Shown here piece after piece: positions 32,021 to 43,849 of a stretch of 64,000 bases of DNA. A program made the position numbers and the translations under genes. How positions within the stretch are numbered: position 1 is the first letter of the stretch; each line of letters begins with the position of its first letter. The notes below the pieces were generated by a model that ran no database searches, was not told the origin of the DNA, and was given only the letters and a program-made list of their open reading frames with translations. Source of the stretch: Isoetes taiwanensis. Its lineage: Eukaryota; Streptophyta; Lycopodiopsida; Isoetales; Isoetaceae. The DNA is taken from positions 1,306,001 to 1,370,000 of the forward strand of contig JAJEKV010000206.1 in the NCBI GenBank assembly GCA_021234155.1, in the 5' to 3' direction.

Positions 32021-34158
32021 CACTACAAGAGGAAGGGGGTATTAGAGTCAGTTTTAGAGTCAGACCTAGTTATAAACTTAGATAGAAAAAAAAAATAGAA
32101 AAAAACCCTTAAACTGACACTATGGTTGACGCTACAACTGACTCTAAGCTCTGTCGTTTAAACGTCAAAATTAGCGTCAGAATTTAGCGTCAGTTTTGCA
32201 GCAGACATAGAGTCACGATTAGAGTCAAACGTAGCGTTAGAATTAGAGACAACTCTACCATCAGCATTAGAGTCAACCATATTGTTAGAATTAGAATCAA
32301 CCAGTGTTAGAATTAGCTACCATCAGCATTAGAGTCAACATTAGAGTCAACCATAGTGTCAGAAATAGAGTTAGCTAGACCATCACAATTAGAGTCGGTA
32401 TAGAGTCATAATTAAAGTCATTCGTAGTGTTAGAACTAGAGTCAACTCTATCATCACAATTAGAGTCAAAATTTAGGCAGCCTTAGCATCAATTTGAGGG
32501 TCAGAAGTAGCGTCGGAATTAGAGTCATTCATAGTGTTAGAACTAGAGTCAACTCTATCATTACAATTGAATTTAGGCAGTCTTAGCATCAGTTTGAGAG
32601 TCAGATGTCGCGTCAGAAAATACTGATAATTTTAGTGTGGGGATTTGAACCCCAACCATATTCCAAAACCAATCAAGTCTCTAAAATTCTTCTATGTTCT
32701 TCTAACAACATGAAAAAGGATAGCACAATTTCAAGTAGAACAACACAAAACTAATCACATAAAAGGATGAGCAAATTCTACTTTCACTATACATTACTAG
32801 AAAGTATATCTTTACAACTCTTGCAACATAAATCTAGAAAGAACAACAGAATACCAAATCTAGATTTTTATAGGGAAAAAGTAGTACAAACTAGGATAAT
32901 GTGGAATCCATCCCTATTCTTGTCAACAACAAAAAAAGAACTGAATATAAGAACACTAGCCATTACTCCAATACAACATAAATCTAGCAAAAACAAGCGA
33001 ACAAACCGGATCTAGATCCGTGCATTAGTTTTTGTTCCTCCTTAATGTCATGTTCCATCTCGGTACTCTTTGGGTTGTTGATCTTTTCCCTCATTCATCA
33101 TCTTTGGCTACTTCACCGAGGAAGATTGCGAGATCAACTGTTGAACCGGATCCTTGGCCATCTTGTGCATGTTCTTGTTTTTCACGAATGTCAAGACGTC
33201 CGTTCGGATACCATGGGTTGTTGTTTCTCCCCTTCTTTTTAATTCATTGGGAGACACTTCAATGACCAACCCACATTTTCGCCCCAATTGGCGGTCTGTT
33301 TTGTATCTTTGTATTAGTTTCATGTTCCTCTTGAATGTCAACATCCTCCATGTTAGCATGTTGTCTTTGCTTTCTCGGGCTGTTTTGGAAGTTCAGCATG
33401 TTTTTTTGTTTTGGATTCTTCACTAGTATGTTCTTTGGTGCCCTTGATGGGCGGATCGGATGCTTGCTCCGCCGGCTGCGGTTGTAGGTCTCAACCTCGG
33501 TGTCTAATTCTTTCACCATGCAGGTTACTTCATTAGAAGGTGCCTGTAGTCTAGTCACATTCTTGAGTGCCTCCTTCCTCCTCGATTGACTTGTTTCTCG
33601 TTCCTCGGAAGGTCAACCTCTGCCGGTATTTGTTGCATTAGGTTCCGTTCCTCACGGATGTTAACATGTTCCATCTCAGCTCCTGCCCGGTTCTTGGTTG
33701 ACTCCTTTTTGTCTTCCCGGTGGTTATCTCATCCGTAGAGGAAGATACATGCACTTCAACAAGTGGAACGCATCCCGTGGTTGCCTTACGTCTCTGTCGG
33801 GTGGGTTCTCTCTTGAGATGGTCAATTTCCTCATATGGTTCTTGTTCCTCCACGAATGTCAACATGTTTTATTTCGGCAATGGGTTGTTGATTGTTTCCT
33901 TCACTTTCTATGTTCGTGACTTCATTCAACACTTGCGCTTCAACAACCGTAATGTGATCTCTTGGCTTCTTTCTTACGTCTCTATCGGACTAGATTCTTC
34001 CTCTTGAGGAGCAAACCAGTTATCACGTACACAGCAGGTCTTTGTTCCTCTTGGATGCCAGCATGTTCCATTCCAACACTAGTGAGTTGTTGCTTGTTTC
34101 CTCCATTTTCCACAGTAATTACTGCATTGAGCAGTTGTTCTTTAACAACTGGACAAGA
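32021..34158. mobile_element. CACTA left-end fragment, copy B
   Basis: CACTA terminus at 32021 preceded by CAC, GAGTCA-rich subterminal region to about 32620, box B-like word near 32638, then the acidic-repeat gene fragment. Almost identical to copies C and D in the subterminal part. Confidence 0.9.
33040..34158 (-). pseudogene. Acidic-repeat gene fragment, copy B
   Basis: Broken copy of the Glu-rich gene of copy D. Recognisable pieces are ANMEDVDIQEEHETNTK (33259-33558) and MEHAGIQEEQRPAV (33982-34209). Many small differences from copy D cluster at CTG/CAG words. Confidence 0.65.
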
Positions 34159-34165
34159 GGCAAGT

Positions 34166-36231
34166 TTTCGGCCTCTTGCCATTGGCATCCCAAGCATAAT
34201 GAATAGCATCTAAATTTTCGTACCTTGAAGGATCGGAAGGATTAGGCCGCCAACGCTTAGTTAAGAAGTCTTTGTAGTCCCCTCCAGTAGGCTTCCACCA
34301 CGATACATAAATATGGCCAAAATATGTAGATTCTGGATCAAGAACATCATTCTCCTCTGCATATCCTAACCAAGTGGCAGTGTTATCATCTCCAGGTCTG
34401 ACTAGAACAAACATACCCTTTGTCACATGTACGTGAGGATCAAACTCTTCAAGAGGCAACACTGGATGGCCATCTGACGGGCCACAATAAGATGGTAAAG
34501 GTCGCGTGACCAAGGCAGATACATCGACCTCTGGAACAAATGTTGTTTGTTCTAGAGAAGCTTGTCTTGTTTGTGTCCAAAATGCATCATTTTGAGGACG
34601 TCCTGGAGCAACATCCTCCAAAGAGATAAGAAGCTGGCTCCAATACTCAACACTTGCCATGTATTGCCTTGCAAACAAGCTAGTTTCTTGATTCTTACAT
34701 ATGTCCTTCCATAGGGAGATGTATTTGTTGATGTTATCCTTCAACCCTGGAAGATCTTTCAATGTTGGTCTAGGAGGAATATTTTGTGGCACACCTGGAA
34801 GCCACTCTTTATGTGTAGGACGCATTTTGTATTGCATAACTGGCCAATCTCCTGCCATCTTAAATTTGAAGAGCAAGGGTTCAGTATGCCCAACCAGGCG
34901 TTGGCCCTTATTAGGGATGAAATCTCTTCACAAAAGCCTTCCAATTTGGAACTTCATCAATAAAGTATGGAATTGGAGATTTTGCATTGCACTTGCTGAA
35001 CAAGTAAAGCAGCTCTGGTAGTGTCAAAGCATCCGACGAACTCATCAAGGTTGAAAATTTTCCAAATAAAGCATCAATATCATCATGGGTGTGGCCGACC
35101 ATCATAAAGCCCACTTGGATCTCATCAAAGACCTTAAGCCAAGTCAAATAAGATAAGTATGAAAAGACATACCTATTTTTGTTTTGGCCTGATGCATTAT
35201 CAAGTTGCAAATAGAAATTTCGGGGAAGAGGGTTGAACACCTCAGGATTCGTTGTAGTTGAAGTACTTGGCAATACTTCTGCCATGGAAGCAAGTTTGTT
35301 CTTCAAAGGATTGATGTCCTTGACTGCTTGCATCCATTTGCAATCTGCAGGCTTACTTCCACATAAGTCACCTATCTTGTCCTCTTGCACCAATTCCAAG
35401 TTATGCAATATTCTAGAAAGTGAACCAATGTGGAAGTTTGAATCTCTTTCCATAAATCAAGTGAAAAATGACCATAGGCATGACCAGCATGCCCATGAGT
35501 CAAAGCTCCTGTCAAACTGCTCTTCAAGCGATCACCTCTCCATACAGATTTTGCTAGATGATGACTTCTAGGCACTAAAGTCTTAACCTGATCCATCTTA
35601 TCATGTATTATACATAGATGATTTTCGGAGATCATTTGTGACAATGCTCTCCAATGCCAATATTGACTTCTGCAAGAGTGTTGCTCTAGCATATGAGACC
35701 GACGTTGAATTGCAAGATTTCGTCTCTCTCTCGTATCTTTTGTTTTTTCCAGTTTCTGCTTAATTACCACGCAGATGTTGCATTTAGAGAAGGCTGTATT
35801 TTTTGCAATGCTAACATCTGGAAATTCTCTTTTCCATATACTATAAAAAGAGTTCAAGGCTACAGTTGTTCCTGTAAGCTCTTCAACGACTGCACCAACT
35901 TCTTTATGTATAAGCTTCTTATTAAGAATGGAAGGAAGCTTTATGACATTTTCTCTTACATCATCTCTACCTCTTTTGCTCCTATGGGGAATACTTTCAG
36001 CATTCTCCTGAATGAATCTGTCTAGCACATATTCGGTGGCCAATGTAGAAGATCTAGGCTTCTTAGAGCCGGTATTACCATGTTCAACTACCTTTCCACC
36101 TGCTTCAAATCTGTTTCTCCAATTGTAAAATGTTGACTGACTGATGCCTAAAGCCATGCGCCATCCAGCCAGACAGAATTCCATCCCTTTCAGCACTATC
36201 CTGTCCTCTCCTTCTCCTGTGTAAGTCACAC
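34166..36231 (-). pseudogene. DUF7869 gene fragment, copy C (best preserved)
   Basis: Nearly continuous: 36229 down to 35372 is one open frame of 285 codons (HTH-like start, STFYNWRNRFEAGGKVVEHG, FPDVSIAKNTAFSKCNICVV, HDKMDQVKTLVPRSHHLAKS). After one frame change it continues through NFYLQLDNASGQNKNRYVF, GHTHDDIDALF, IPYFIDEVPNW and, after a one-base change near 34920, to RPKTCLLSSC at the junction stop. The Cys pair in FSKCNIC and the His-rich HSL-type segment may be a zinc-binding insertion. Same 63-base deletion as B and D. Confidence 0.82.
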
Positions 36232-38357
36232 CACTACAAGAGGAAGGGGGTATTAGAGTCAGTTTTAGAGTCAGACCTAGTTATAAACTTAGATAGAAAA
36301 AAAAAATAGAAAAAAACCCTTAAACTGACACTATGGTTGACGCTACAACTGACTCTAAGCTCTGTCGTTTAAACGTCAAAATTAGCGTCAGAATTTAGCG
36401 TCAGTTTTGCAGCAGACATAGAGTCACGATTAGAGTCAAACGTAGCGTTAGAATTAGAGACAACTCTACCATCAGCATTAGAGTCAACCATATTGTTAGA
36501 ATTAGAATCAACCAGTGTTAGAATTAGCTACCATCAGCATTAGAGTCAACATTAGAGTCAACCATAGTGTCAGAAATAGAGTTAGCTAGACCATCACAAT
36601 TAGAGTCGGTATAGAGTCATAATTAAAGTCATTCGTAGTGTTAGAACTAGAGTCAACTCTATCATCACAATTAGAGTCAAAATTTAGGCAGCCTTAGCAT
36701 CAATTTGAGGGTCAGAAGTAGCGTCAGAATTAGAGTCATTCATAGTGTTAGAACTAGAGTAAACTCTATCATTACAATTAGAGTCAGAATTTAGGCAGTC
36801 TTAGCATCAGTTTGAGAGTCAGATGTCGCGTCAGAAAATACTGATAATTTTAGTGTGGGGATTTGAACCCCAACCATATTCCAAAACCAATCAAGTCTCT
36901 AAAATTCTTCTATGTTCTTCTAACAACATGAAAAAGGATAGCACAATTTCAAGTAGAACAACACAAAACTAATCACATAAAAGGATGAGCAAATTCTACT
37001 TTCACTATACATTACTAGAAAGTATATCTTTACAACTCTTGCAACATAAATCTAGAAAGAACAACAGAATACCAAATCTAGATTTTTATAGGGAAAAAGT
37101 AGTACAAACCAGGATAATGTGGAATCCATCCCTATTCTTGTCAACAACAAAAAAAGAACTGAATATAAGAACACTAGCCATTACTCCAATACAACATAAA
37201 TCTAGCAAAAACAAGCGAACAACCGGATCTAGATCCGTGCATTAGTTTTTGTTCCTCCTTAATGTCATGTTCCATCTCAAGATTACCGGGTTGTTGATCT
37301 TTTCCCTCATTCATCATCTTTGGCTACTTCACCGTAAGATTGCAGATCAACTGTTGAACCAGATCCTTGGCCATCTTGTGCATGTTCTTGTTTTTCTGAA
37401 TGTCAAGACGTCCGTTCCAGATACCATGGGTTGTTGTTTCTCCCTTCTTTTTAATTCATTGGGAGACACTTCAACCAACCCACATTTTCGCCCCAATTGG
37501 CGATCTGTTTTGTATGTTTGTATTAGTTTCATGTTCCTCTTGAATGTCAACATCCTCCATGTTAGCATGTTGTGTCTTTGCTTTCTCGGGCTGTTTTGGA
37601 AGTTCAGCATGTTTTTTGTTTTGGATTCTTCACTAGTATGTTCTTTGGTGCCCTTGAAGAGTTGGATCGGATGCTTGCTCCTCGGCCGCAGCTTGTAGGT
37701 CTCAACCTCGGTGTCTAATTCTTTCACCATGCAGGTTACTTCATTAGAAGGTGCCTGTAGTCTAGTCACATTCTTGAGTGCCTCCTTCCTCACGATTGAC
37801 TTGTTTCTCGTTCCTCCGGAAGGTCAACCTCGCGGCACTGTTGCATTAGGTTCACGTTCCTCCCGGATGTTAACATGTTCCATCTCAGCCCCGCCGGTTC
37901 TTGGTTGACTCCTTTTGTCTTCCCGGTGGTTATCTCATCCGTAGAGGAAGATACATGCACTTCAACAAGTGGAACAGTCCCGTGGTTGCCTTTCATCTCG
38001 TCGGCCGGGTTCTCTTCTTGGATGGTCAATTTCCTCATATGGTTCTTGTTCCTCCTGAATGTCAACATGTTTTATTTCGGCAATGGGTTGTTGATTGTTT
38101 CCTTCACTTTCTATGTTCGTGACTTCATTCAACACTTGCGCTTCAACAACTGTAACAGTCTCTTGGCTTCTTTCTTCTGTCTCTATCAGACTAGATTCTT
38201 CCTCTTGAGGAGCAACCAGGTTATCTGGTACAGCAGGTCTTTGTTCCTCTTGGATGCCAGCATGTTCCATTCCAACACTAGTGAGTTGTTGCTTGTTTCC
38301 TCCATTTTCCACAGTAATTACTGCATTGAGCAGCTGTTCTTTAACAACTGGACAAGA
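36232..38357. mobile_element. CACTA left-end fragment, copy C
   Basis: Starts CACTACAAGAGG at 36232 after CAC. Subterminal GAGTCA-rich stretch to about 36830, box B-like word near 36858, acidic-repeat gene fragment to the junction. Virtually identical to copy D except in the acidic-repeat part. Confidence 0.9.
37245..38357 (-). pseudogene. Acidic-repeat gene fragment, copy C
   Basis: Open pieces 37962-38408 and 37347-37793 carry MEHAGIQEEQRPAV, IKHVDIQEEQEPYEEIDH and KNVTRLQAPSNEVTCMVKEL. Interrupted by small differences at CTG/CAG words relative to copy D. Confidence 0.65.
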
Positions 38358-38364
38358 GGCAAGT

Positions 38365-40427
38365 TTTCGGCCTCTTGCCATTGGCATCCCAAGCATAATG
38401 AATAGCATCTAAATTTTCGTACCTTGAAGGATCGGAAGGATTAGGCCGCCAACGCTTAGTTAAGCAGTCTTTGTAGTCCCCTCCAGTAGGGCTTCCACCA
38501 CGATACATAAATATGGCCAAAATATGTAGATTCTGGATCAAGAACAGCATTCTCCTCTGCATATCCTAACTAAGTGGCAGTGTTATCATCTCCAGGTCTG
38601 ACTAGAACAAACATACCCTTTGTCACATGTACGTGAGGATCGAACTCTTCAAGAGGCAACACTGGATGGCCATCTGACGGGCCACAATAAGATGGTAAAG
38701 GTCGCGTGACCAAGGCAGATACATCGACCTCTGGAACAAATGTTGTTTGTTCTAGAGAAGCTTGTCTTGTTTGTGTCCAAAATGCATCATTTTGAGGACG
38801 TCCTGGAGCAACATCCTCCAAAGAGATAAGAAGCTGGCTCCAATACTCAACACTTGCCATGTATTGCCTTGCAAACAAGCTAGTTTCTTGATTCTTACAT
38901 ATGTCCTTCCATAGGGAGATGTATTTGTTGATGTTATCCTTCAACCCTGGAAGATCTTTCAATGTTGGTCTAGGAGGAATATTTTGTGGCACACCTGGAA
39001 GCCACTCTTTATGTGTAGGACGCATTTTGTATTGCATAACAGCCAATCTCCGCCATCTTAAATTTGAAGAGCAAGGGTTCAAGATGCCCAACTGGTGCTT
39101 GGCCCTTATTAGGGATGAAATCTCTTCACAAAAGCCTTCCAATTTGGAACTTCATCAATAAAGTATGGAATTGGAGATTTTGCATTGCACTTGCTGAACA
39201 AGTAAAGCAGCTCTGGTAGTGTCAAAGCATCCGACGAACTCATCAAGGTTGAAAATTTTCCAAATAAAGCATCAATATCATCATGGGTGTGGCCGACCAT
39301 CATAAAGCCCACTTGGATCTCATCAAAGACCTTAAGCCAAATCAAATAAGATAAGTATGAAAAGACATACCTATTTTTGTTTTGGCCTGATGCATTATCA
39401 AGTTGCAAATAGAAATTTCGGGAAGAGGGTTGAACACCTCGGGATTTTGTAGTTGAAGTACTTGGCAATACTTACGCCATGGAAGCAAGTTTGTTCTTCA
39501 AAGGATTGATGTCCTTATTTGCTTGCATCCATTTGCAATCTGCAGGCTTACTTCCACATAAGTCACCTATCTTGTCCTCTTGCACCAATTCCAAGTTATG
39601 CAATATTCTAGAAAGTGAACCAATGTGGAAGTTTGAATCTCTTTCCATAAATCAAGTGAAAAATGACCATAGGCATGACCAGCATGCCCATGAGTCAAAG
39701 CTCTGCAAAACCGCTCTTCAAGCGATCACCTCTCCATACTGATTTTGCTAGATGATGACTTCTAGGCACTAAAGTCTTAACCTGATCCATCTTATCATGT
39801 ATTATACATAGATGATTTTCGGGAGATCATTTGTGACAATGCTCTCCAATGCCAATATTGACTTCTGCAAGAGTGTTGCTCTAGCATATGAGACCGACGT
39901 TGAATTGCAAGATTTCGTCTCTCTCTCGTATCTTTTGTTTTTTCCAGTTTCTGCTTAATTACCACGCAGATGTTGCATTTAGAGAAGCTGTGTATTTTTT
40001 TGCAATGCTAACATCCGGAAATTCTCTTTTCCATATACTATAAAAAGAGTTCAAGGCTACAGTTGTTCCTGTAAGCTCTTCAACGACTGCACCAACTTCT
40101 TTATGTATAAGCTTCTTATTAAGAATGGAAGGAAGCTTGCGTACATTTTCTCTTACATCATCTCTACCTCTTTTGCTCCTATGGGGAATACTTTCAAAGA
40201 TTCTCTGAATGAATCTGTCTAGCACATATTCGGTGGCCAATGTAGAAGATCTAGGCTTCTTAGAGCCCAGATACCATGTTCAACTACCTTTCCACCTGCT
40301 TCAAATCTGTTTCTCCAATTGTAAAATGTTGACTGACTGATGCCTAAAGCCATGCGCCATCCAGCCAGACAGAATTCCATCCCTTTCAGCACTATCCTGT
40401 CCTCTCCTTCTCCTGTGTAAGTCACAC
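38365..40427 (-). pseudogene. DUF7869 gene fragment, copy D
   Basis: Fourth copy, directly left of the complete CACTA element. It keeps all landmarks (STFYNW, LDNASGQNKNR, GHTHDDIDALF, WKPTGGDYKDC) in several frames. Differences from copies B and C again sit at CTG/CAG (for example near 39040, 39090, 39470, 39700, 40195 and 40265). Its 40425 end (VTYTGEGE) is the exon half that joins the 5' exon at 53401 when the CACTA element is removed. Confidence 0.8.
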
Positions 40428-40439
40428 CACTACAAGAGG

Positions 40440-41035
40440 AAGGGGGTATTAGAGTCAGTTTTAGAGTCAGACCTAGTTATAAACTTAGATAGAAAAAAAA
40501 AATAGAAAAAAACCCTTAAACTGACACTATGGTTGACGCTACAACTGACTCTAAGCTCTGTCGTTTAAACGTCAAAATTAGCGTCAGAATTTAGCGTCAG
40601 TTTTGCAGCAGACATAGAGTCACGATTAGAGTCAAACGTAGCGTTAGAATTAGAGACAACTCTACCATCAGCATTAGAGTCAACCATATTGTTAGAATTA
40701 GAATCAACCAGTGTTAGAATTAGCTACCATCAGCATTAGAGTCAACATTAGAGTCAACCATAGTGTCAGAAATAGAGTTAGCTAGACCATCACAATTAGA
40801 GTCGGTATAGAGTCATAATTAAAGTCATTCGTAGTGTTAGAACTAGAGTCAACTCTATCATCACAATTAGAGTCAAAATTTAGGCAGCCTTAGCATCAAT
40901 TTGAGGGTCAGAAGTAGCGTCAGAATTAGAGTCATTCATAGTGTTAGAACTAGAGTAAACTCTATCATTACAATTAGAGTCAGAATTTAGGCAGTCTTAG
41001 CATCAGTTTGAGAGTCAGATGTCGCGTCAGAAAAT
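40440..41035. repeat. CACTA left subterminal repeats (GAGTCA words)
   Basis: Dozens of TTAGAGTCA, GCGTCAGAA and TAGTGTTAGAA words. The same block recurs at 27845-28440, 32030-32620 and 36240-36830 in the array. In CACTA elements such blocks bind the accessory transposase. Confidence 0.85.
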
Positions 41036-41281
41036 ACTGATAATTTTAGTGTGGGGATTTGAACCCCAACCATATTCCAAAACCAATCAAGTCTCTAAAA
41101 TTCTTCTATGTTCTTCTAACAACATGAAAAAGGATAGCACAATTTCAAGTAGAACAACACAAAACTAATCACATAAAAGGATGAGCAAATTCTACTTTCA
41201 CTATACATTACTAGAAAGTATATCTTTACAACTCTTGCAACATAAATCTAGAAAGAACAACAGAATACCAAATCTAGATTT

Positions 41282-42957
41282 TTATAGGGAAAAAGTAGTA
41301 CAAACCAGGATAATGTGGAATCCATCCCTATTCTTGTCAACAACAAAAAAAGAACTGAATATAAGAACACTAGCCATTACTCCAATACAACATAAATCTA
41401 GCAAAAACAAGCGAACAACCAGATCTAGATCTGGTGCATTAGTTTTTTGTTCCTCCTTAATGTCATGTTCCATCTCAGTACTACTGGGTTGTTGATCTTT
41501 TCCCTCATTCATCATGCTGGCTACTTCACCAGAAGATTGCAGATCAACTGTTGAACCAGATCCTTGGCCATCTTGTGCATGTTCTTGTTTTTCCTGAATG
41601 TCAGCACGTTCCGTTCCAGATACCATGGGTTGTTGTTTCTCCCCTTCTTTTAATTCATTGGGAGACACTTCAACAGCCAACCCACATTTTCGCCCCAATT
41701 GGCCAGTCTGTTTGTATGCTGTATTAGTTTCATGTTCCTCTTGAATGTCAACATCCTCCATGTTAGCATGTTGTGCTGCTTTCTCGGGCTGTTTTGGAAG
41801 TTCAGCATGTTTTTTTGTTTTGGATTCTTCACTAGTATGTTGCTGGTGCCCTTCAGTAGCTGGATCAGATGCTTGCTCCTCGCTGCAGTTGTAGGTCTCA
41901 ACCTCAGTGTCTAATTCTTTCACCATGCAGGTTACTTCATTAGAAGGTGCCTGTAGTCTAGTCACATTCTTGAGTGCCTCCTTCCTCTGATTGACTTGTT
42001 TCTCGTTCCTCCAGAAGGTCAACCTCTGCAGCTGTTGCATTAGGTTCACGTTCCTCCTGGATGTTAACATGTTCCATCTCAGCTCCTGCCAGTTCTTGGT
42101 TGACTCCTTTTGTCTTCCCAGTGGTTATCTCATCCGTAGAGGAAGATACATGCACTTCAACAAGTGGAACAGTCCCGTGGTTGCCTTCTGTCTCTGTCAG
42201 GCTGGGTTCTCTCTTCAGATGGTCAATTTGCTCATATGGTTCTTGTTCCTCCTGAATGTCAACATGTTTTATTTCGGCAATGGGTTGTTGATTGTTTCCT
42301 TCACTTTCTATGTTCGTGACTTCATTCAACACTTGCGCTTCAACAACTGTAACAGTCTCTTGGCTTCCTTCTTCTGTCTCTGTCAGACTAGATTCTTCCT
42401 CTTGAGGAGCAACCAGGTTATCTGGTACAGCAGGTCTTTGTTCCTCTTGGATGCCAGCATGTTCCATTTCAACACTAGTGAGTTGTTGCTTGTTTCCTCC
42501 ATTTTCCACAGTAATTACTGCATTGAGCAGCTGTTCTTTAACAACTGGACAAGACATTTCCCCATTCGTTCCAATATATTCTTGTTTTTTCTGAGGGTCA
42601 GCACATTCTTCCTCAGCAGACAAGACTTTGGCCCCTCTTCCCCAGTTTCTGTTTTATCAATTTCTCCTTCCTTAACAGGTTCTTCTTCTCGTAGTCCACC
42701 ATATGGCACATGTATTCCAACACTCAGACTAGACCCTGGTGCTCCTGCCACTGCCTCTGATTGATGAGCTTTCTGTTTCTTTTGAAGGATAACCTGATCG
42801 TCTATTGCAACAAGTTCTTGTTCTTCCTGGATATCCTGAGCATCTGCCATGGAAGCCTGTACTTGAACAGCCAGGCCAAGCTCTTGGCCATTTTCTTTAC
42901 GACTCGGCTTAACTTCCTCCAGAAGGTCAATGTGTTCATCTATATCTTTTAAAAGAA
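41282..42957 (-). CDS. Acidic imperfect-repeat protein (CACTA cargo), copy D
   Basis: The most complete copy of a Glu/Gln-rich gene. An exon seems to start at 42957 after a splice acceptor (TTCTTTTAAAAG) with DIDEHIDLLEEVKPSRKENG. It then reads LAVQVQASMADAQDIQEEQE and LVAIDDQVILQKKQKAHQSE. After a one-base frame change near 42640 come MEHAGIQEEQRPAV, IKHVDIQEEQEPYEQIDH and MEHVNIQEEREPNATAAEV, another change near 41990, ANMEDVDIQEEHETN, RADIQEKQEHAQDGQGSG and MEHDIKEEQKTNAPDL. The motif [ME]xHxxIQEEQEP recurs at least seven times at 30-50 residue spacing, so it is an internally repetitive, disordered or coiled protein. A hydrophobic end follows near 41400, possibly intron read-through. Function unknown. 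It may be a CACTA accessory gene or a captured host gene. Confidence 0.6.
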
Positions 42958-43710
42958 AAACGAAATACAAACCAGTGTTCATTGCAATGAAATTCATGCC
43001 TATTTTTGCCAACAACAAAGTTCTGAATGCATGAACATCGGCCATTGTTTTGAATACAATATAAGTCTAGCAAGAAAAATGGAATAACGGATCTGAAATT
43101 TTCAAAGAAAACAGTATAAACCAAGGGTACGTTGCATTGCAATCCGTCCCTGTTTTTGCCACCAGCCAAATGAGACCTGAATATATACAAGAATATTGCA
43201 AGAGTTTCATTAGTCATTATCAGACTCAAGAACCAAGTTAAGAATCCAAGCAAAATTATATTCTACAATATGGACCTCCATTTGTAAGCCAGCACGTGTA
43301 AGCCTGACAGCATATCCATGCTTCCCAGCTTATGTTGCACCTGTTTTTATGTAAGATTTTGGAGCACTGAAATCATCCCAATGCAATAAAGTAAGAAATT
43401 TACTAGAAATCCGCAACAAAATGACTTTGGATTGAGAAAAGGAAAGCAATCAAAACATCTGAGAGAGAGAAAGTTAAAGAAAATAAGAACTTATTTGGTG
43501 TGGCAGGACAAGCATGCAAGCCGATTTTTTGCAAAGGCGCCCCTCTATCAAACCGACAGTTAAAGATCAAAGGGTTCAGAATCCTGCACAATCATTTGAA
43601 TTGAATGGATAAACTCAGATTTCTTTCCAGATAAGCTTACCGTACCTGCGCTCCGTTGCTTAAAGTCTGGAGCTTTTCAACACAAACAAAGTTCGCTCAC
43701 ACTATCTCCC
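42958..43710. other. Upstream part of the acidic-repeat gene, intronic or 5' sequence
   Basis: AT-rich with stops in all frames. A polypyrimidine tract and acceptor on the minus strand near 42958-42970 suggest an intron, and upstream exons may exist but cannot be named. Nothing else is recognised. Confidence 0.4.
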
Positions 43711-43737
43711 CCCGATTGGGGTTATTAAATAAATTAA

Positions 43738-43832
43738 TGGAAACCCTTCCGGGGTTTTATATGGAAACCCTTCCGGATTTCCATTGAACCCCGGAAGGGT
43801 TTCCATATTAGAACCCCGGAAGGGTTTCCACT
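43738..43832. repeat. GGAAACCCTTCCGG palindrome bundle, left
   Basis: Two forward (GGAAACCCTTCCGG) and two reverse (CCGGAAGGGTTTCC) units back to back, able to form large cruciforms or hairpins. Confidence 0.9.
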
Positions 43833-43849
43833 GAAACTAGATTTTTTTG

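Larger units (their letters stand above)
22921..42549. repeat. Tandem array, four copies of a 4.2 kb unit
   Basis: Each unit joins the 3' half of the DUF7869 gene (minus strand) to the first 2.1 kb of the CACTA element inserted in it. Units: A 22921-29950 (enlarged by a 2.8 kb LTR element), B 29957-34158, C 34165-38357, D 38364-42549. The three internal junctions are identical: CACTA interior ending AACTGGACAAG, then about six filler bases (AGGCAA), then gene sequence GTTTTCGGCCTC. The two parent sequences share GGACA at the break (22916-22920 and 42546-42550). Copies B-D are nearly identical; A is more diverged. Unit A begins in the original gene end and unit D runs on into the unique CACTA interior, as expected for a tandem duplication. 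Confidence 0.9.
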
